From Ulota crispa (lineage: Eukaryota > Streptophyta > Bryopsida > Orthotrichales > Orthotrichaceae): a DNA stretch of 64,000 bases. The notes below the pieces were generated by a model. It was given only the letters and a program-made list of their open reading frames with translations. It searched no databases and had not been told where the DNA came from. The translations under genes and the position numbers were made by a program. The first letter of the stretch is position 1. Each line of letters begins with the position of its first letter. The DNA lies in NCBI GenBank assembly GCA_963920765.1, contig OY987249.1, positions 16,150,432 to 16,214,431 on the forward strand. Direction: 5' to 3'. This document shows, in pieces, positions 59,845 through 64,000 of the stretch.

Positions 59845-61178
59845 TTTATTGGCCTGAAGTCGTGTAAACCAGAAATTAATTAACAAATATGAAGCGAGAC
59901 CTACTCCTTCCCATCCTAAAAATAATTGAATAAAGTTATCTCCGGTGACCAACATTAGCATAAAAAAAGTAAAAATGGATAAATAGCACATAAATCGAGG
60001 GCTGTGCGGGTCCTCAGACATATATGAAATAGAATAGAGATGAACTAAGCTACTTACAAATGTAACCACAATTAACATAACTACAGTCGGACTATCAAAC
60101 ACAGAGTCAAAAGTTTTATTTTACCGGGGCCTTGAATCGCAGAATCAAGCAGGAAATTTTTTGCGTACCGCAATGCGGCGGCCGTTCACTCGAGTAAAAT
60201 AATAAAGTGCTCCCCGAACCGTGCGAGATAGTTACCTATCACACGGCTCACCAACTTGAGATTGTTATTAAGGCTTGGAGTAACCACTGTATGTTTAAGC
60301 GGGCCGCAGCAAAAAATAGATTTTTTTTTATTCGCTACATATTTTTTTTCTATCGCCTAGTCGTATAGTGTCGCTTACCTTTGCCACTCAAGCGTACGGC
60401 ATCTGCCGACTTAGGCTTCTTCCCTTTTGCTGATATCAGCGTTTTTCTGAAAAAACTCGCAGCAAAAAAATTTTTGAATATTTGAAGCGAGTAGGCAGGT
60501 ACTACAAGCCCTCTGTCCCACGCATCTCTATCTAGAAAAATGTATGGTTCACCGGTTCCACCGAATACTCTATCGATATCGAGACATAGGTGCGCTTGAA
60601 GTGGTGTGCTGTCCTTATTGGACTCAGGCCCCCTATTTGTTCAGGCATATGCGCCCTCTTGCTGCCTATATGCAGGGGGAACGCGGGCCTCGCCCGATGC
60701 GCCAAGTTTGGGATACCTCCTCCACCTTACGTTTGTTACCTATGGCCTCACCTGTGTCTCAAAGACACGATCAGGGCACAGCCAAGGATATTTTTGGCTA
60801 CGTCCAGTATGCCCTTTTCCCGACATGCTATGATGCTCTACAGGAGTTCGCCCCAGAGAGTGAGTCGAGTCCGTCTCACCACAGAGCAACTGCAGCGTCC
60901 AGATAATCTATCTATCCAGCAATTCATCCGGTGACTTCACGGTCGCCAAAGAAGCCCCAAGAAGCATCAAACATCTCGGAAAAAATCCATGGAGCAATTT
61001 TTATATAGCAAGCACTGGCTCCCAGTGCAACTTCATAAAAAGCAATCAAAGATAAAATGAAAGATAATGAAACACACGTGGTTGTGACTATAGCAGTTCC
61101 TCGTAAACCAAGAAGACGACCAAAAGCACCTGCTACACAACTACCTAGTAAAGGTAAAGTTACAATTAATAAATACAT
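59845..61178 (-). CDS. nad5: nad5 (NADH dehydrogenase subunit 5), 5' part with intron
   Basis: Subunit 5 of mitochondrial complex I, a proton-pumping membrane protein. Exon 1 is 61178-60949 (ATG, 230 bases), from [20 protein letters not shown] to DASWGF. Exon 2 begins at about 60100 with [14 protein letters not shown] and carries [18 protein letters not shown] and [20 protein letters not shown], ending LQANK. Codon 77 is split by the intron, the position known as nad5i230, present in mosses and vascular plants and absent from liverworts. The gene normally continues for about 500 more residues; here it stops at codon about 162, replaced by TKA and a stop from flanking DNA. No frame damage is seen in the part present. 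Confidence 0.93.
60101..60948 (-). other. Group II intron in nad5 (nad5i230 position)
   Basis: About 848 bases separate the two nad5 exons. Near its 3' end it holds a typical domain V (see the separate entry). I saw no maturase frame; the open frames on the plus strand here have no known motif. Confidence 0.85.
60216..60249 (-). ncRNA. Group II intron domain V
   Basis: A 34-base hairpin on the minus strand starts GAGCCGTGTGATAGG and ends CTCGCACGGTTC, pairing GAGCCGTG with CGCACGGTTC in the form typical of the catalytic domain V. It stands about 115 bases before exon 2, leaving room for domain VI. Confidence 0.88.
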
Positions 61179-61916
61179 ACATAAATCATTTTTTTTATTG
61201 TGACCAAAATACAGTCGATTGGGTAGATAATTGATTGTATTTTGGGCGACAGCTGCACGAGCCAAGACTTAGATGAAGGCTCTGTTAATCTTAATAAATT
61301 GACACAGCCCAACAAATCAAGTTTTTGACGCATCCAATAGAGTTCGCCGCATGCCATTACTATATAATGACATAATTGAAATTGAAAGAGAGGTCATCTT
61401 GGATCACTCCATTTTATTAGTAATCCACAGAATAAAAAAAAAAGTATATATATATCTATAGATATATATATACTTTTACTTCCTCGCCAACTTATTATTT
61501 TCTACTATATTCTATTATATAGATGGCAAAACTACGTAAAACAAAGCTCAAAATTTTAACCTTTGCACTTTATGATTTTTTTCTAAAAAAGCATTATTTT
61601 CTTTTAGTTCTAAATAGAGGTTTTGGAGTATTCTGCATATTGTATAAAAGTCATTGCCATTGCCAAGGCAACCATGGTTAGATTAAATTGAATCATTTTT
61701 TCGGCACTATCTCGGATCTAAGATAGACTGGTATAAATCAATGAAAAAGGAGTCTCTACACACCTTAAGACAGAGGACTATAGATTTTTCAAATATTTGA
61801 AAAAACGCCGCAGATTCAGCCGAGCCGGGATAAGCCGGAGATGTCTATAAAATGAAATAGCAAAAAGAAAACGAAACAAAAAGATTGTGTTTCCATTCTG
61901 CGCTTCGTTTCCTTAA
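61179..61916. other. Mitochondrial spacer upstream of nad5
   Basis: No gene is recognised. A palindrome of about 38 bases centred near 61460 (AGTATATATATATCTATAGA on both strands) could form a perfect hairpin between divergent nad5 and the tRNA cluster. Confidence 0.5.
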
Positions 61917-61996
61917 GCTCACTTGGTGAAAATGGTAAACACGACAGACTTAAAATCTGTTCCTATGGGTTATCGGTTCAAGTCCGATAGTGAGCA
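61917..61996 (+). tRNA. trnL-UAA: tRNA-Leu (UAA), mitochondrial
   Basis: The acceptor arm pairs GCTCACT (61917-61923) with AGTGAGC (61989-61995), followed by discriminator A. The anticodon loop is CTTAAAA, giving UAA. A T loop GGTTCAAGTCC is present. The long variable arm fits a type II (leucine) tRNA. Confidence 0.95.
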
Positions 61997-61997
61997 T

Positions 61998-62077
61998 ACT
62001 CGCTTGGTGAAAATGGTAAACACGGCAGTCTCAAAATCTGTTCCTATGGGTTATCGGTTCGAATCCGATAGCGAGTA
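61998..62077 (+). tRNA. trnL-CAA: tRNA-Leu (CAA), mitochondrial
   Basis: The acceptor arm pairs ACTCGCT with AGCGAGT, discriminator A. The anticodon loop CTCAAAA gives CAA. It is nearly identical to the preceding trnL(UAA), from which it is separated by one base, so the pair probably arose by tandem duplication. The last anticodon-stem pair is T-T. Confidence 0.93.
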
Positions 62078-62101
62078 TTTTAATGTCTGAATTGAAAAAA
62101 A

Positions 62102-62177
62102 GGGCGAGTATAACTTAATAGGTGAAAGTGTCAGATTGTGAATTTGAAAACACGGGTTCAAATCCCGTTATTCGCCA
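62102..62177 (+). tRNA. trnH-GUG: tRNA-His (GUG), mitochondrial
   Basis: The acceptor arm GGCGAGT pairs with ATTCGCC with one G-T pair. The extra 5' G at 62102 is encoded, as usual for histidine tRNA. The anticodon within AGATTGTGAATTT is GUG, and the T arm reads CGGGTTCAAATCCCG. Confidence 0.92.
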
Positions 62178-62244
62178 AAAAAACAAGTCATCCATTAGCT
62201 TAAATCTTTACAATCTTCGAGGGCGCTGCTTTTCGCAACAAAAA

Positions 62245-62272
62245 ATATTTTTGGGGGATTTCCCAAAATATT
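62245..62272. terminator. Hairpin between trnH and rpl10
   Basis: AATATTTTTGGG and CCCAAAATATT pair around a GGATTT-like loop, followed by an A-rich run. It lies just past the end of rpl10 (minus strand) and could protect transcript 3' ends; this role is inferred. Confidence 0.4.
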
Positions 62273-62364
62273 AAAAAAAAAAAGCTTCGCTATAAACTAC
62301 GCGCCCCAGTTCTGTTAATAAAGCCTGCGGCCTTAATTGGCAAAGTGGGGGCCCAAGTTCGTTA

Positions 62365-62904
62365 CTAAGTGGTTATCCTCTGGTGACTAAGTAACCCTCC
62401 TTGCGTCTTTTCTTGTATAGTGGGTGAAGCATAAATTGGCTTGTTCAAACAAAAACATAAAGAATTATATGGGTGAAAAATGAGCTCAAAAAGTTGTTGA
62501 AATACTGATGTTATTTCCAAATTAGCCGCTTTTTTTATATCCATATGATTGACTAAAGTAGATTGAAGTTGTCCGTATAATAAAACTAGATTTTGGTTGT
62601 ATGAGGCCGAAGGTAATAACTGTGACCATGTATTATCTGGTGCTTCTTTAGTTAAGTACAAGATACAAGTGGGGCCTGCGCTATAAGCAAGCTGCTCAAT
62701 AAAACCACCTTGCTTGTTTTTATGTGGTAGTTTCCCTTTGTAATTTGGTCGAAATAAAGTTCTACCTCGAAAGGCACACAATAAATTTTTGAGTTGTCGC
62801 CATTGTCGACTTGTCAAGCCACTACAATGAAACAAAAGAATATATGGAGATTCTTTTTCGATCTCTTGGGCTTTTTTCCGTATAACAATTTGTTTTATTA
62901 GCAT
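62365..62904 (-). CDS. rpl10: Mitochondrial ribosomal protein L10
   Basis: A 179-codon intact frame from MLIKQIVIRKKAQEIEKESP to LSHQRITT. It matches the mitochondrially encoded L10 (uL10) of bryophytes and some vascular plants: the segments LLFHCSGLTSRQWRQLKNLL, LFRPNYKGKLP and MDIKKAANLEITSVFQQL are typical. L10 anchors the ribosomal stalk to the large subunit. The gene faces the tRNA cluster. Length is normal, and there is no frame damage. Confidence 0.92.
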   Translation of the reverse strand: MLIKQIVIRKKAQEIEKESPYILLFHCSGLTSRQWRQLKNLLCAFRGRTLFRPNYKGKLPHKNKQGGFIEQLAYSAGPTCILYLTKEAPDNTWSQLLPSASYNQNLVLLYGQLQSTLVNHMDIKKAANLEITSVFQQLFELIFHPYNSLCFCLNKPIYASPTIQEKTQGGLLSHQRITT

Positions 62905-63852
62905 AGGATCATTATTATTATTTTTTTTTTAGTTTCTTTTCTTTTTCTTTTTTGGCATACCTTGGATTTAAGTAAGTGATGCCGGGTTTTTTTTTCATAT
63001 CAAACAAATGCTATGTTTGTCAACATGGTTTCTATTTTCTGAATAATAAACCGCATAGCACAAATAGTGGAGGTGAGGGCAACCTTGCGTCGTACTATAC
63101 AAGAATTTTGTTAGGGCACACAATAGATTTTTGAACAGAGAAATATTTTTTTTTCGAACCTCGTATCTTTAGCCATACTAATTGGACCTTCTCGCTTTTT
63201 TGAACCTTTGGCCGGAAGACACAAGGCTCAGCCCCGAGCTCAATATTCTAGTCTATTTCCACGAAAAGAGCATTTATGCGTTTTCTGATGATGAAATTGA
63301 AGCCCGCATGCTTCGCCCTGCTACGCTCTTTGGCTTCGATAAATAAGTAGAGAAAGTAGGTTGAAACTACCTACGCGGGCCATTACTTTGTATTCTTCCT
63401 TGTTTTGATTAGGAAATATTATGGTATTGCGGTTCTTTTAGAATGAAAAGTTACTTAGTGGGTGTGTTTTTTGCGTGTATGGCGTCACGTTCAGAATTCT
63501 TATGACATTTTCCAACTTTAGAGCCGACCAGTAGCCTAATCGTTTGTAGCATACATAGGCGACAATCTAGCGCCACAGAGCTGCGTTCTACCGCCCTAAT
63601 AATTGTTGTTCGTTTTAATGGCTTTTTCTGCTATATTGCTATATATGATGATTCATAGAAACTGCGTCCTTAGGTGTTTCAAGTCCAACCCATCCTTCGG
63701 CCAGCTTTGTTTTTAGGGCTATTCTGTTTCATATTCTAGTTACTTATATATTATAGAGTAGACAATCCCATCATAATCAAGTATCTATTGTTGGGGTCTT
63801 CATGGTATGAGTTATTTCTAGTATCCTTTTATCCGGTTCTTTTTTCTTGTAC
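62905..63852. other. Mitochondrial spacer
   Basis: About 950 bases with T-rich runs and no recognised gene or tRNA. GC content and style remain mitochondrial. Confidence 0.4.
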
Positions 63853-64000
63853 TTAGGGCTTGATTAGAGCGATAACAGAAGCCGTAGAAGCTTCTACTGT
63901 AACATTGCCATAGTCAGACGCTAAAGAATGCTTATAGGCTCCTCCACGATAAAAAAAAACCACATACAAAGATAATTAGCAAGAAAATACCAATAATATA
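63853..64000 (-). pseudogene. Unidentified mitochondrial frame, broken at a T run
   Basis: Reading leftwards from the window edge, a hydrophobic stretch YIIGIFLLIIFVCGFF leads to a run of nine T (63951-63959). In the next frame the sequence RGGAYKHSLASDYGNVTVEA continues to a stop at 63853. The two halves look like one membrane protein end with a one-base indel in the T run. I cannot name the gene. Confidence 0.35.

Larger units (their letters stand above)
59845..64000. mobile_element. Mitochondrial DNA segment (NUMT, or a junction in the assembly)
   Basis: From about 59845 to the window end the content is mitochondrial: nad5 exons 2 and 1 with their group II intron, trnL(UAA), trnL(CAA), trnH(GUG), rpl10 and an unidentified frame. 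The left edge cuts nad5 exon 2 straight after an AAT AAA (Asn-Lys) codon pair and unrelated AT-rich sequence follows. The right edge is not reached. The reading frames of nad5 and rpl10 are intact, so insertion is recent or the join is artificial. Confidence 0.85.

Noticed and set aside
60544..60906. 120-codon plus-strand frame inside the nad5 intron as a protein gene
   Set aside because: It lies antisense within a structured group II intron, overlaps other frames of similar length and has no recognisable motif.
1..64000. CRISPR array or bacterial operon
   Set aside because: No regularly spaced repeats were seen and genes are intron-rich and monocistronic, so the window is eukaryotic.

Overview
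The window looks like nuclear DNA of a land plant. Genes have many GT-AG introns, intergenic DNA is AT-rich and full of small transposons, and the protein families are plant ones (DUF688, external NADH dehydrogenase, DExH RNA helicase). The right-hand 4.1 kb is mitochondrial in character: nad5 exons around a group II intron, native mitochondrial trnL(UAA), trnL(CAA) and trnH(GUG), and rpl10. An intron at nad5 codon 77 together with rpl10 and native leucine tRNAs fits a moss best; a lycophyte or hornwort is less likely. Species was not determined.

Layout. 1-658 (+): 3' end of an organellar-type ribosomal protein S15 gene. 2695-11693 (-): a MAP-kinase-like CMGC protein kinase in about 16-19 small exons, rebuilt here exon by exon, with an unusual activation loop. 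12-21 kb: intergenic DNA with foldback and MITE insertions. 21428-27551 (+): a five-exon DUF688 protein of about 950 residues whose introns carry two MITEs and a duplication. 29005-36872 (-): a complete 15-exon DEAH/DExH RNA helicase of about 980 residues. 37-45 kb: AT-rich transposon-derived DNA. 45.8-51.1 kb (+): external type II NADH dehydrogenase with a canonical EF-hand, preceded by a probable 2.4 kb leader intron and a small upstream ORF. 51-59.8 kb: more transposons, including nested ones. 59845-64000: the mitochondrial segment, entering nad5 in mid-exon.

The nuclear genes form no operon or pathway; S15 and the NADH dehydrogenase are both organelle-directed, the others are not obviously linked. 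The most unusual feature I found is a family of non-autonomous elements bounded by TTAA and starting CCCCTAAAGG, an arrangement like piggyBac elements, which are rare in plants. At least six paired copies plus single ends occur in this window. Other MITEs show clean CACTA (TTG duplication), Harbinger-like (TTA) and Stowaway-like (TA) signatures. Exon models are manual and rest on splice consensus, reading phase and family similarity recalled from memory.
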